DNA from: Macrocybe gigantea
Lineage: Eukaryota > Basidiomycota > Agaricomycetes > Agaricales > Callistosporiaceae
Assembly (NCBI GenBank): GCA_011319805.1
Contig: SJRY01000111.1
Coordinates: forward strand, 186,001 to 250,000
DNA: 64,000 nucleotides
Direction: 5' to 3'
Positions within the stretch are counted from its first letter, which is position 1. Each line of letters opens with the position of its first letter. The notes under the pieces were generated by a model. It was not told the origin of the DNA. It was given only the letters and a program-made list of their open reading frames with translations, and did not search any database. The position numbers and the translations under genes were made by a program. Below, in pieces: positions 23,509 through 34,035 of the stretch.

Positions 23509-24040
23509 GCTGAACCGGGCAATTATTATCTCTCACAGGAAAGCCTTTTAAATGGACGTATTGCATAAAAGGTGACTGAATGCATCAATCCTATCGGCTT
23601 GACGACATGCACATGCTTGAATTTGTCAAGAGTTCGCCTGACCATTTGCCTCCATTGTGGCTTCAGACAGTTCTTTAATTAGCACGCTGAGATGTGCAGA
23701 AAGCGAAGAAATGAAAATAAAGCAGAACTTAAATGGAAATAGTGAGAGACGAACACATGGTTGTAGATCAGAGATACCATATTTCCCATGTACACGTGCA
23801 CACGCCTTTGACTATCATGAGGGAACGCGACATTTTGACATGCACCACCATCTTCCACAGGTAAGAACGTTCGATATGACCGTGTTCCGTGTGACAAAGG
23901 CGGATGAGGTCGAAGCGGTGTTTGGCCCCGGAGGGCCGGTCTTCTCAGATCCGTAAATCGGTGCCAAGCTTTATTTGAAGAAGGTGATTATCTGTATAGC
24001 ACGACTCGGATCAAACTAGCTGGCAGCTATTTGGAGCCTC
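23509..24040. other. intergenic region between RNase T2 and NAF1
   Basis: This 532-bp stretch holds the RNase T2 promoter and the NAF1 3' UTR. A TTTAAAAGG TATA-like element (minus strand) sits near 23545, about 35 bp upstream of the RNase T2 start. A 99-codon plus-strand frame (23657-23956) ends in FGPGGPVFSDP, but it has no recognisable family and I do not call it a gene. Confidence 0.5.
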
Positions 24041-25808
24041 CTACGACTCCCGATCACGATGATGAAAGTCAGGATTGGTGGCGGAGTTGCCGGCATCGAA
24101 TGGGAGGTACGGTTGGGATTGTGGTGGCATATAACCCATATTCAAGCCAAACGTTGAAGCGAATCGCGGATTGATATGCGGTTGTACGAATGGGGAGAAA
24201 GACTGCATCGGGAATTGCATAGGCCCGAATTGATGAGTCTGAGTGTTTGCAGAATTCCAAATTGGGTTGATTGGTTGATTGAGGCCATGTTGAGACGGAA
24301 AATCTGTGCTGGTAGGATATCTTCTTCCTGTAGTCACATATGGTGTGGACGTCGCCGGTGGTAGGGGGTACTGTTGGAAGGAAGTGCAAAAGTCCGAACC
24401 GTCCTGGCTGTACCCTGCGTCAGGCCGGTAATTCGTTCTCCTTTCGTCGTGGGCTCGCCTGTCATTGTCTCTTCCTCTTCCTCTTCCCCTTTCTCGTCCT
24501 CGTCGGCCGCGAGTGGAAAGTTTGGCCTTCCTGTTACCATGAGTATCGCGACCACGGCTGTCTTCGACTTCTGGTGCGGCAATGAGCTCAGCAGGCGTGT
24601 AGTTGTCCGCGTAAGGATCGTCGTCGTATGGGACGGGTGGAGGGCGAGAAGGTGGGGCGAGGTAGTCAACATCATATGGACCATGCTCATCATACGGATT
24701 CCTGCTCATGATGTAAGTCCGGTCCAAATCTTGGTCACGCATTTGGGATGGCGCTTGTAGGGTGGTCGAGTTGACTCTGGAATCAATGCGCCTGTTAGCG
24801 ATGATGGTAAGCTCAGCGTCAAACACGTATGAAGGAAAAAGAGCTCGCTTTTTCTTGAGGTTACTTCTGAAAGCTGCCTCAGCCTCATCGTCGGAGAAGT
24901 CCAATTCATGTTCAGCGGGCTCTTCATCGTGAACATTGCTCGCGTCGCTTCCCTTCAGATTCTTAATTTGGTCGACGAAAACAAAATTGCTTCGGGATGG
25001 GATGTGGAAAACCTCTCTAGCTACTCGAGTTCGTTCTGGATTCAGAGGGTATGACTTGTCAAATCTGACCTGATAGAAGGGTTGTGACGTAGGTCCAAAA
25101 GTTTCGTAGATCTGCGGAAAATGTTAGTCAAAACTGCCAAGCCGAAATAGAATGCACACACATAGCCCAAGACTTTTCGGTCATCGAATACGAGCAAGGT
25201 GTCAGAGTCCAACGCTCGTTCATTTCCCCGACTCGCGACCTCGGAAATGAGGCCTTTGACAATAACAAGGTCCTCCATTACAGTCGTGATCTCGCCGACC
25301 TTTTCCAATGCTTCGTGGGGTCCTACTTCTTCCATGTCAGGAATAGTGATTTTCGCATCCATAATTTCATTCTTCGTTTGGAAATAGGAACCGTTTACAG
25401 CAGGAGGTTGGAATTCCTCATCTTCGTCATTATCGTCCTGGGAGATCAACGAAATGTCATTTGTCGCATCAGGTCCTGAAAAGTCCGACTCTGAATCAGA
25501 GTCGGACGAATTTGAGGCGGGTGGGTCTGAGCTAATGAGTTTTCAGTGGGCGACCGTATAGAAAGGGTAATAGAAAAAAAAACTTGCATCGGATCAGGTT
25601 TATTATCTTCATCATGGTCCAGCGTCGTGAGACACACGGCTATTTCTTCCTCGCTCGCATTGCTTTCGCTGTCTGTACTGTCGATGCAATCGTCTTCCGT
25701 AATTGGTCGAGGTGGTTCGGGTTTAGTATACATTTGTGGTCCGAGTAGGTCGCGGATGAGCAGAAGGTCCTGTGGTATGCTCGCCGGCACTCTGAAGAGT
25801 TGGTCCAT
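24041..25808 (-). CDS. NAF1: H/ACA snoRNP assembly factor NAF1
   Basis: NAF1 is an assembly factor for box H/ACA snoRNPs and is replaced by Gar1 in the mature particle. Three exons (25588-25808, 25162-25531, 24041-25111) give 553 aa. The Gar1/Naf1 beta-barrel core is clear: VVKGLISEVAS-like start, LDSDTLLVFDDRKVLGYIYE, FGPTSQPFYQVRF. An acidic N-terminal third and an acidic patch after the core follow the usual layout. The C-terminus is RG-rich (GRRGRERGRGRGRD) and then Pro/Gln/Phe-rich. The first intron (25532-25587, 56 nt) needs a GC donor (GCAAGT); the nearby GT donor would lead to a stop. The start lies 96 bp from the EF-Ts start on the other strand. Confidence 0.92.
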
Positions 25809-25904
25809 TTTGCTTGAGATTACAAAACAGAAAATCGCGAAAACGCCAAACCTCTATGATCATGTGACTTCTAAAAAAGTTGGCCAGCACCAGCACCAGC
25901 TACA

Positions 25905-26942
25905 ATGCGCTCTTCCATTCGCCCGGTCTTTGTGCCATTATTCTTCAGGCTCTATTCATCCACGGGCCCACAGAAATCAACCGCCAAGCTAGTTGCAGAG
26001 CTCCGAAAACTCACCGACGTGTCCATTTCAAAAGCTCGGGAGGCTCTCAGCGCTTCGGGTAACGACGTAAATGCCGCCCTCGAATGGCTCCAGAAGGACC
26101 TCGCGATATCTGGTGCAAAAAAGGCGGCAAAGGTCGAGGGCAGAGTTGCTGGTGAAGGTCTGATTAGCGCATGTGTCTTGTCACGCGGAATTGTCCCACA
26201 GCAGGGGGCCGGCCACGGCGGTATTCGCGCAGCGATGGTCGAGCTCAATTGCGAGACAGACTTCGTCGGCAGAAATGAGCTGTTCGGACGGTTAGCCGCA
26301 GATATTGCGCACACGGCAGCGTATATTTCTGACCCCATTGGTTCAGAAACGGCTTTCCAGCCGATCCACCTTGATTCATTCAACAACGCGCCCTTACTCT
26401 CACAGTCCGACCCACAAGCACAGTCTTCCTCGACAGTTGGCACCGCTATTCGCGATCTCATAGCTAAAGTCGGCGAAAAAATTGTCTTGCGCCGCGCAAT
26501 GGCGGTGGTAGAAACTGCACCCCAGTCTCTAAGCCAAGTTGGACTTCGTCTTGCGACGTATGCACACGGCTCTATGGCCATTCCGAACCAAGGCCGGATT
26601 GGATCGTTAGCCCTTCTCGCATTAAAATCGCCCGGTCTCGCCGAACGCTTGGCTTCGCAAACCTTCTACGATGATCTAGAAAAGCTCGAGCGTTCAGTTG
26701 CGCGCCAGATCGTTGGTTTTGACACCAATTCTGTGATGTCAAAGGATCCTGCGGATGAAACGGCGCTGTACAATCAGCCATTTATGATGTATCCTGGTGC
26801 TTCATCTGGACAATCGGTGGCCCAGGTCCTGGAAATATGGGCCAAGGAAAGAGGCATCATGGAGGACTCTAGCTTGGGGGGCTTGGCGGTATTGGATTTC
26901 CGGAAATGGACTGTTGGAGAAGCCCTTGACAAAACTCTATGA
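25905..26942 (+). CDS. TSF1: mitochondrial elongation factor Ts
   Basis: This is the guanine-nucleotide exchange factor for mitochondrial EF-Tu. The single exon of 345 codons is one of the few intronless genes here. It starts with an Arg/Phe-rich targeting peptide (MRSSIRPVFVPLFFRLYSS). The UBA-like N-terminal domain KLVAELRKLTDVSISKAREAL and the EF-Ts signature region with AMVELNCETDFVGRN follow. Later blocks (KVGEKIVLRRA and LYNQPFMMYPG) match the core and C-terminal domains. The length fits mitochondrial EF-Ts. Confidence 0.93.
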   Translation: MRSSIRPVFVPLFFRLYSSTGPQKSTAKLVAELRKLTDVSISKAREALSASGNDVNAALEWLQKDLAISGAKKAAKVEGRVAGEGLISACVLSRGIVPQQGAGHGGIRAAMVELNCETDFVGRNELFGRLAADIAHTAAYISDPIGSETAFQPIHLDSFNNAPLLSQSDPQAQSSSTVGTAIRDLIAKVGEKIVLRRAMAVVETAPQSLSQVGLRLATYAHGSMAIPNQGRIGSLALLALKSPGLAERLASQTFYDDLEKLERSVARQIVGFDTNSVMSKDPADETALYNQPFMMYPGASSGQSVAQVLEIWAKERGIMEDSSLGGLAVLDFRKWTVGEALDKTL

Positions 26943-27014
26943 CTATTGGAAGCATGCAAGTTGTCTAACGATGATACATCTTGGATATGTGCAGAGCGCA
27001 GATACTTTATGTGA

Positions 27015-28235
27015 TTAGACCGACTTCCGGTCTACTCTCCAAACATGAGGGAGTCCCAGCTTGTACCCGACAGTGTAGTTCCTCGCATCGTCCTTGAGAC
27101 AAAGGGTGCTATGATAGACTTAGTCAGGAGTGGCTGCCACCCGTAACAGCATGAACTTACATGTCTACGCGAAGCTAGATCAGCAAAAAGGAGCTACGAG
27201 AAGGAATTACACAGCGCTCACATTGTACTCCAATGAACATGTAATATGTTCCCGCACCCTTGTGAGATTCATAGGCTCAGACCCCAGGTGATACATCATT
27301 AACAGGACTTACAGTCAGAACATGCCACCATGAATGTCCTAAAACACTACATCAGTCTCGTGATCTTGCACAATGGAAAGTCAAAACACCTTCTAGCAGG
27401 AATGCGCGTGGCCATCCAATTGACACTTTCCAACGCGTAAGCGTGTCACAGAAGATATTATCCAAATTCCATATGAAAAATCCCAGTGCGAACATGGTGG
27501 CACCGCTGCCAAACAGCTTTGCAATGACCAACTTTTCTTCATCGGGAATTTCACCAGAATGTTCCGACCACTTGAGCAAATAGGTTACTCTGGCGGTAAC
27601 AGTCACAACAATTAATCCGAAAACAACTTGATGATAAATGGGATTACGCCAGTAGCAACTTCAGCGTGTCAGTTGATCATGCAGGGAAAGGATATTGGGA
27701 GCTTACTAAGTTATTGTGAATATGAGGTCGAATAATGCCAACAGGACAATCAGACTTTTTTTCAGTCCGAATCCTCGATCAAGATCGAAAAGAAACCATA
27801 GGCTCATGGAGCCTACATAGATCATGGGCAATTCATCGGCGAGCTGAGCTTGGAAAAGGAGTGTGGCATGAAAAGCAAAACTCCCGAGACCGACCAACGC
27901 AATCCCCTGGAAAACGTTATTCTATTGAAAAGCGAGCCTTACAAAAAGAGGCCTTCGCGTACCGCATAACCGAGGATGTATCTGAGAGGCAGAGCATGGT
28001 GAGAGGCCTCGTGGGCACCACAGAGGGCAAGGCCGATGGTGAACAAGTTTGAAAAACTGTTTGCCATTTCCGCAACATAATACGAAAATTGGTAGTTTGC
28101 CTGCGACTCCGATTAGATAGAGCAAGTCAAGTCATCAGATGACTGAGCACAGACCTCGCACCAGTCGAGGGTAGAAGTGACGGGTCCAAAAAATCCCTGA
28201 CGGAGGATCCATACAGAGGTGGAGGCATTGACCAT
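27015..28235 (-). CDS. YDC1: alkaline ceramidase
   Basis: This ER membrane hydrolase cleaves ceramide to a sphingoid base and fatty acid. Exons begin with 28155-28235 (GFFGPVTSTLDWCE). Next come exons carrying NYQFSYYVAEMANSFSN, GLGSFAFHATLLFQAQLADE and YWRNPIYHQVVFG, then HSWWHVLT, then a final exon 27015-27108 with CLKDDARNYTVGYKLGLP. The conserved Zn-binding and catalytic residues of the CREST superfamily are present: Ser and His in FAFHATL, Asp in ELPMIY-adjacent DE, and HSWWH. Seven hydrophobic segments fit the fold. A 4-nt exon at 27161-27164 is needed to join GVQ to LCLKDDARNY as GVQYITLCLKDD. Confidence 0.92.
27161..27164 (-). other. YDC1: 4-nt microexon of the ceramidase gene
   Basis: ACAT lies between GCGTAG and GTAAGT. 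The flanking introns are 57 nt (27165-27221) and 52 nt (27109-27160). It converts phase 1 to phase 2 and restores the conserved GVQYITLC. The upstream acceptor alternative (14-nt exon) breaks frame. Confidence 0.78.
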
Positions 28236-28408
28236 GGCTGAAGACGAAAAAAAAAATTTTACGGTGCGCAGTGCAGCATCTCCAGAGACCTATAGTTTCG
28301 GATGACACGAAACGAATGCATCATCGTTGTCCATAATCACGTGTATTTTTGCTTACGTTATCGAAAATTCAAAATGCCTCGGCTAGAATTCTTCTGCCCC
28401 GCTCCTCC

Positions 28409-30109
28409 ATGTACAGAACCCGTCGCTCTGTTGTCCGCCATGTCCGCTCCCTCGCAACCGCCCCTCCTTCCCCCTCCGTGCACATAACTACTCTTCCAAA
28501 TAGGCTGCGGGTTGCAACAGAGGCGACGCCAGGCCACTTTTCCTCCGTTGGCCTCTATGTAGATGCTGGTTCGCGTTATGAAACTCCAGACTTGCTTGGC
28601 GTAAGCCATTTTCTGGACCGCATGGCGTTCAAGGTACGTCGCAATACTTTTCTTGCGAGAGAACGTTTGCCCTGATTGACCGCTTCTAGTCGACAGCGTC
28701 GCGCTCCACTTCTGACATGTCGACTGCCGTCCATTCTCTCGGTGGACAAATAATGGCATCCTCTTCTAGGGAGTCAATCATGTATCAATCATCACACTTC
28801 CAGAAGTACACTCCTCTTGCCCTGTCTTTGATATCCGATACCGTCCTCAACCCATCGTTTCTCCTGGAGGAAATCGAAGCACAGAGGGATGCCGCTTTTT
28901 ATGAGCTCCGGGAGCTGAGCTCAAAACCTGAAATGATCCTTCCTGAAATCCTTCACAATGTGGCCTATAGCCAAAATGGCCTTGGCAACATGCTCTTATG
29001 TCCGGAGGATCGCATCAATCTCATTGATGAGCGGACGCTGCGAAAGGCACTGCAAGACTGGTATCGACCAGAACGGATGGTTATCGCTGGAGCCGGTGTG
29101 GAACACGTAGAGCTTGTGGACCTCGTTGACAAATTTTTTTCCTCACTGAAATCATCATCAACGTCTTCTCCGCTTTGCTTACCTCACACGACACCCTCTC
29201 ATCATCTCACCTCCCCCTCTTCCGTCCCAAAATCACTCACTCGCGCCGCATCCTACCTCTTTCCAAACGCGTCGTCATCCGACTTGGGGTCATCCTCTTT
29301 TCAATCGCCACCTATGTATACCGGTGGTTACCGATTCATACACGATCCCTTACAAGAATTCAACCATCTTTATATCGCCTTTGAAGGCGTAGGGATCCAT
29401 GATGACGACATATATGCATTAGCAACTATGCAAGTCCTTCTTGGGGGAGGCGGCAGTTTCTCTGCAGGTGAGTGAATTTCAATATGTCATAAAAGAGGCG
29501 CATGCTAATCTAAGTCGGCTTTGATCAGGCGGGCCCGGAAAGGGCATGTACTCACGCCTCTATACACATATCCTCAATCATTTCCCTCAAGTTGACCATT
29601 GCGCATCTTTCCACCATATTTATACCGATTCATCACTATTTGGCCTCTTTGCGTCCTTCATTCCTGCATCTTCCGGCCTACGAGGTGGCAATACGCCCAG
29701 TCAGATCATGCCCCACCTTGTTCATCAACTGAGTTTGCTTCTATACTCACCCATTCCGCAAGCAGAACTCAGTAGGGCAAAGAATCAGCTTAAATCTAGC
29801 CTTGTCATGGCACTAGAGAGTAGAGCCGTGGAAGTTGAAGATCTTGGTCGCCAGGTACGTTCATCGGGTCAGCTCTCCTTTCAAATTTACCCAACTGCAC
29901 TCTTCCAGGTGCTTGTACACAATCGCAAGGTCCCTGTATCAGAAATGACGGACAAGATTGACGAACTAGAACCAGAGGATATCCGACGGGTCGCGACGCG
30001 GGTTTTCGGTCCTAATTCCGGCAATCCGGCCACTATCGTTTGCATGGGTCATGAGGATCTCTCAAGCTGGCAAGACGTCTTCAAAAAGTATGGCGTCTCG
30101 GGAGCGTAA
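28409..30109 (+). CDS. MAS2: mitochondrial processing peptidase alpha subunit
   Basis: This is the non-catalytic, substrate-binding subunit of the matrix peptidase that removes presequences. Four exons (28409-28633, 28690-29467, 29529-29854, 29909-30109; introns 54-61 nt) give 509 aa. An Arg/Ser-rich presequence ([17 protein letters not shown]) is followed by the M16 fold: [24 protein letters not shown], and the glycine-rich loop [19 protein letters not shown] that identifies alpha subunits. The HXXEH zinc site of the beta subunit is absent, as expected. I chose the ATG at 28409; an in-frame extension upstream has no ATG. Confidence 0.93.
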
Positions 30110-30170
30110 TTTCATGTCAGAGGAATTTGCTGTTGTTAATTATCAATGTGCTGTCGATATATAAAGTATT

Positions 30171-33100
30171 TCATGTTTTAATAGGCGTCCAGCGTGTGTC
30201 TCGTCTTGTACTCAGAAATACCTCCGAACCTGGTTCGTGGCCCATCCATGCAGTCTGTTGGGTAGGCATTAAATTTGTAACCTGTCCGAAGGCGAGCATC
30301 ATGTTGGCTGGACGGATGCTTATGACAATCGAAGCCTTACTCACGAGATATCTCTGACCTACAGCGAAGTTGCCAGCGGGGCTGTCTTGATCAAAAGATA
30401 ATTTCAGAACATCCCAGGCTGTCAGTTGAGCATGCCGATTTCCCAGTCGGCGAGCTGTTCGAGCGTCTTCAACGAGAAGGATCCGAAAACTTCGCACTTC
30501 ACGAGGAGGGCAGAGGGACTAGCGTCATCATCAGAATTGAAATAAGAGCGCTAAAAGAGAACATTCTCCTTACCTTCAATTCATCCTCGATTTCATCCCC
30601 AGAATTGAGCCTTCTGTTGTCCATCTGGCGCTGTATGTGCTGTGCCAACCACCCAGCCATCGTTGGAGTGCAGGATGTTATGACTCTATTGGCGTCTTCA
30701 GGGTCACCGAGTTCTTCGTACATCACCTCCAAATCACTTGACGGATAATCTGTGTATGGGAGTCAGAGCATAGAGGTTGACAGACCAAGTTCACGTACCG
30801 TCCTCGTTGGGAATGAATGCCGAACCCGCCTTCTTTTGCAGTCGGTCGACGTATCCTTCATACTTCTTCCACTTATCTTCCACCTTCGCCCTCAGTTGAG
30901 ATATCGCTTTTTCTCTTCGTTTCTAATAAAATGCTAGGTTAAATAAAGGTGTCAACAAGAGACGAGTCTCTAAACACCTTCCAATTTCCTTCAAGTTGAG
31001 CCTCCTCACCCTCGCTTCTGGGACCTTCTCGCCGCTTACGTCCATCCTCCTCTTGTACGAATTCAAAGAATGCCACTGGATACGCCTACGCAAAAGTAAT
31101 TTAGTTCAACAGATTAGTGTTTGCGCATTCTGGTTTACCTTTGTGATAACAATGTCCATAAGGGCGATGATACCTCCATCAGGAGTCAAGCTGTGAAGTG
31201 TGGATATCCAAGGTTCACGATGGAAGCCGAGTTTTGTGTACCAGGGTACTAGATGTGTCGAGTTTCCAGACAGAATGAGTTTCGACCAACCGTATGCCTC
31301 CAGAACCTCCGCAGGTTCCTTTCGCTCTGAGAATAACTGAGAAAAGGGTACAAGTCAGGTGTGTGGAAATGCATGCGGCGCGAATCGTAATTACCCTTGC
31401 TGCCACGACACCTATTTTCCTTCCTACGCACAACTTCCCTTTCTTGACAGCGCGAGCGATAGGAGGATCGATCTGAGCTCGTAGCCTGTACCAACCGTCT
31501 GTCACTTCTAGTTCGGGAAGATCCTCTGGGCTGCTGGAGCTGGGCCATGAAATGTTGGATATACAAAGTGCCATAGAGCACGCCGCAGGAGCATCGTGGG
31601 TTGTGATCAGACGGAACGGAGGTCTGATGCCGTTGTACATTTCACGCTGATATCTATGGTGGAGAGATGGTGAAAATTCACGGCATTGGTGGCTCGGCGT
31701 TGGCCACTTGCCTGTATAAGAGTTGACGGAGCACCTCGTTCCAGCACCACCTTCGTCGCTCTGGTTTTTGTTCGGTGGCAGGGTCTAAGGCCACCATTCC
31801 GGCTAGTTTCCATAGGATCAGGCCCCAATGATTGTCCACCCATGGCTTAGTAGCCAAGCCACATCCACGTTTCAACAAATGATCTAGGGCGGCTGAGGTT
31901 CCAAGTTGTTCAGTGAAGGAGTCGGGGCCTGTGTGAGGAGTGTTTTCAAATGTATGAAAAGAGTAATGTATAGCACGGTCTGGCGTAATTCGTTCGAGTT
32001 CTGCTACGCAGCTTCAGAGACGTGAACTTAGGCCCATGACGTCGGTTGAGAAAGACCTACATTCCCATCTCCTCTAATTCATCCGATGTATGCTGCTGAG
32101 GGCGCAACCCGGAGGAGAACAACAACTGTCTGTCCTTTGGCGGAGCTTATTGCACTCGGTCAATTACCAAAATGTAATGATCAAAGCATTGGGCTCACTT
32201 AAATCAAAAACCTCTGTTCCCGTTACAGTCCCGTTTCCCTTAGAGCAAACAGGTCCATTCGAATCGACTTTGCTACGCACAGGCTGAGGCGTCTGAGTTG
32301 TTCTCGCCCACTTTTTCTCAAGTAATAGGCGACCTGGCTGCCCAGGTTTCATGCCTTCCTTAAACGGTGTCACGAAAGTCGATGGACTGTGGTATTGCCG
32401 ATGTGATGCATTGTGGGACGAACGGATAGGCGTGGCAAAGGGCGCTGCGCGGTTTGATGAATGTCGCGCGGCCGCAGAAATGGGTTCTGCTGCCAAAGGA
32501 TGAGCCAATCTCGTGCCTTTGTTCGAATGAGGAGTTTGGCGTTTGGATGGGGAGTCCATGGCGGTATTGTTTCGAAAAGGCGTGCGGAATTCCTTAGCGA
32601 CGGGGCGTGACAGTAATGGTGGCCGAAAAGGTTTGATACTGTTCTTCGGATCGGACATAGGAGGCGACGACATGTCTATTTTTCTTGCACTGCTAAAGCC
32701 ATATGCAGGTGTAGGGGTCTGAGGAGAGTTGTACGTATTTTCATTAGGACGTAGGGGAGGCCGATCCGGCGATTCGTGCTGAATGAGTGATGACGCAGTT
32801 TTAAATGCGCCCTCTCCAGTGTCTGATGACGTCGTACCCTTGGGGGATTTTGCATCTCCAAGTTCTATGTTGACCTCCCGCCAGAAGTTGTTCATTTTCT
32901 GTTTGGCTCTTGCCAGAGCCTCACTAGATGGAGTAATTAATCCCTTGTTGGAGGCCTTGGCGAAACCAAGTGCAGGTATTATCGGATTATTGGAATGCAA
33001 GGCTGAGGTGAAGCCGGTAAACTCAGATGAAAAATTGGCAGGCAAGGGCTTGAACCAGTCATCAAAATTCTGCTCTTGAGGCTCCTCTGGCGAAGATGAA

Positions 33101-33499
33101 GGTTGGAGGTCATGAACAGCCTCCGATTCCTCAAAAATGGCATGTTTTCGTCCGGATTGTTGAGCCGATGCGAGTGAGGGAGAGGCTGAGACTGATGAGA
33201 AATGATCCATTGACATCGCGCAACCCGGAAGTACATCATGGAAGGCTCACAGGCAATGGAACCTTGACCCTGTTTAGGATCTGGTCTAGCAAGTTGCAAA
33301 GACTGAGATAAGCTGGCCTCAAATGCATCAACCGCCTCAAGGTAGTCATCACTGATGTCTCCAAGTTGTTCGTCGTAGAATGGCGACGAGAGGCGTTGTC
33401 GTTTTCTGGCAGGGGAACTAGACGGCGAGCGATCTAACAAAAGTTCCATCAGCAACACGCATATAAGCGTGTATGGGACTGGAACTTGCCTCGGGACAT
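30171..33499 (-). CDS. BRH2: BRCA2/Brh2 recombination mediator
   Basis: The product loads Rad51 onto single-stranded DNA during homologous recombination. Twelve exons (first ones 33490-33499, 33251-33433, 32199-33191, 32061-32145, 31712-32011, 31395-31653, 31139-31336) give about 906 aa. A BRC motif, GFAKASNKGLITPSSEALA, lies near residues 140-170. The helical domain starts about 32145 (LRPQ), with KPWVDNHWGLILWKLA. OB1 has EVTDGWYRLRAQID and GKLCVGRKIGVVAAR. OB2 and a shortened tower-like coiled segment (RKRREGPRSE, then KWKKYEGYVDRLQ) follow. OB3 ends with VTNLMPTQQTAWMGHEPG and VFLSTRRDTRWTPI. Two introns (33434-33489 and 31654-31711) need GC donors. Only one BRC copy is evident; Ustilago Brh2 also has one. 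Confidence 0.93.
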
Positions 33500-34035
33500 G
33501 CTATTCAGGAGGATGGTATGCGTTCAGCGACGCGTTCAGAGAGAACGTGTGTGGAATTCAACGCGATGGCGTAACGAGTCACGTTACCTGATTCAGTCAC
33601 GTGCCAACGCAATCGCGTCAGGATCATGGAATCAATTTGCGGAACAGCTTGGTTGAAAATCACAGATCCGTCCCACCGTCGAGCAGCACAGTTCGTGGGC
33701 ATTATCCCTGGAGGCATACGGCGGACTACGTCTGCAATGTATGCGATAGACATGGCTACCCAGATTTAGTCTAATGTGGAAATACAATACATGTGACGGT
33801 CACGCAGAGCAGGTGCACGGGTGAAGCTGCAATGAATCTGTCCCGCTTGAGTCGATGTGGGTGAAATGAGCTGACAGTGGAGTCAAAGGTTGCGCAAAGT
33901 TGAACAACGACAGCGGCAGATGAAAGGATGGCCAATGATGCGTCGGCCCATTTATTTACACAGACAGACAAATAAAAATCCGAAGATGTGGTCACGCTGA
34001 ACCAGAGCCAGTCGACATCTTTGCCACTCCCGACG
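33500..34035. other. intergenic region upstream of BRCA2 and taxilin
   Basis: This 536-bp stretch lies between two divergent starts and should hold both promoters. A minus-strand frame of 82 codons (33505-33753) begins with ATG and ends just before the BRCA2 start. It could be a small gene or a 5' leader reading frame; I find no family for it. The rest shows no gene. Confidence 0.45.

Noticed and set aside
23657..23956. 99-codon plus-strand frame between RNase T2 and NAF1
   Set aside because: No recognisable domain, and it lies where the RNase T2 promoter and NAF1 3' UTR should be.
33505..33753. 82-codon minus-strand frame just upstream of BRCA2
   Set aside because: Starts with ATG but has no recognisable domain and ends 6 bp before the BRCA2 start; it may be a leader frame or chance.
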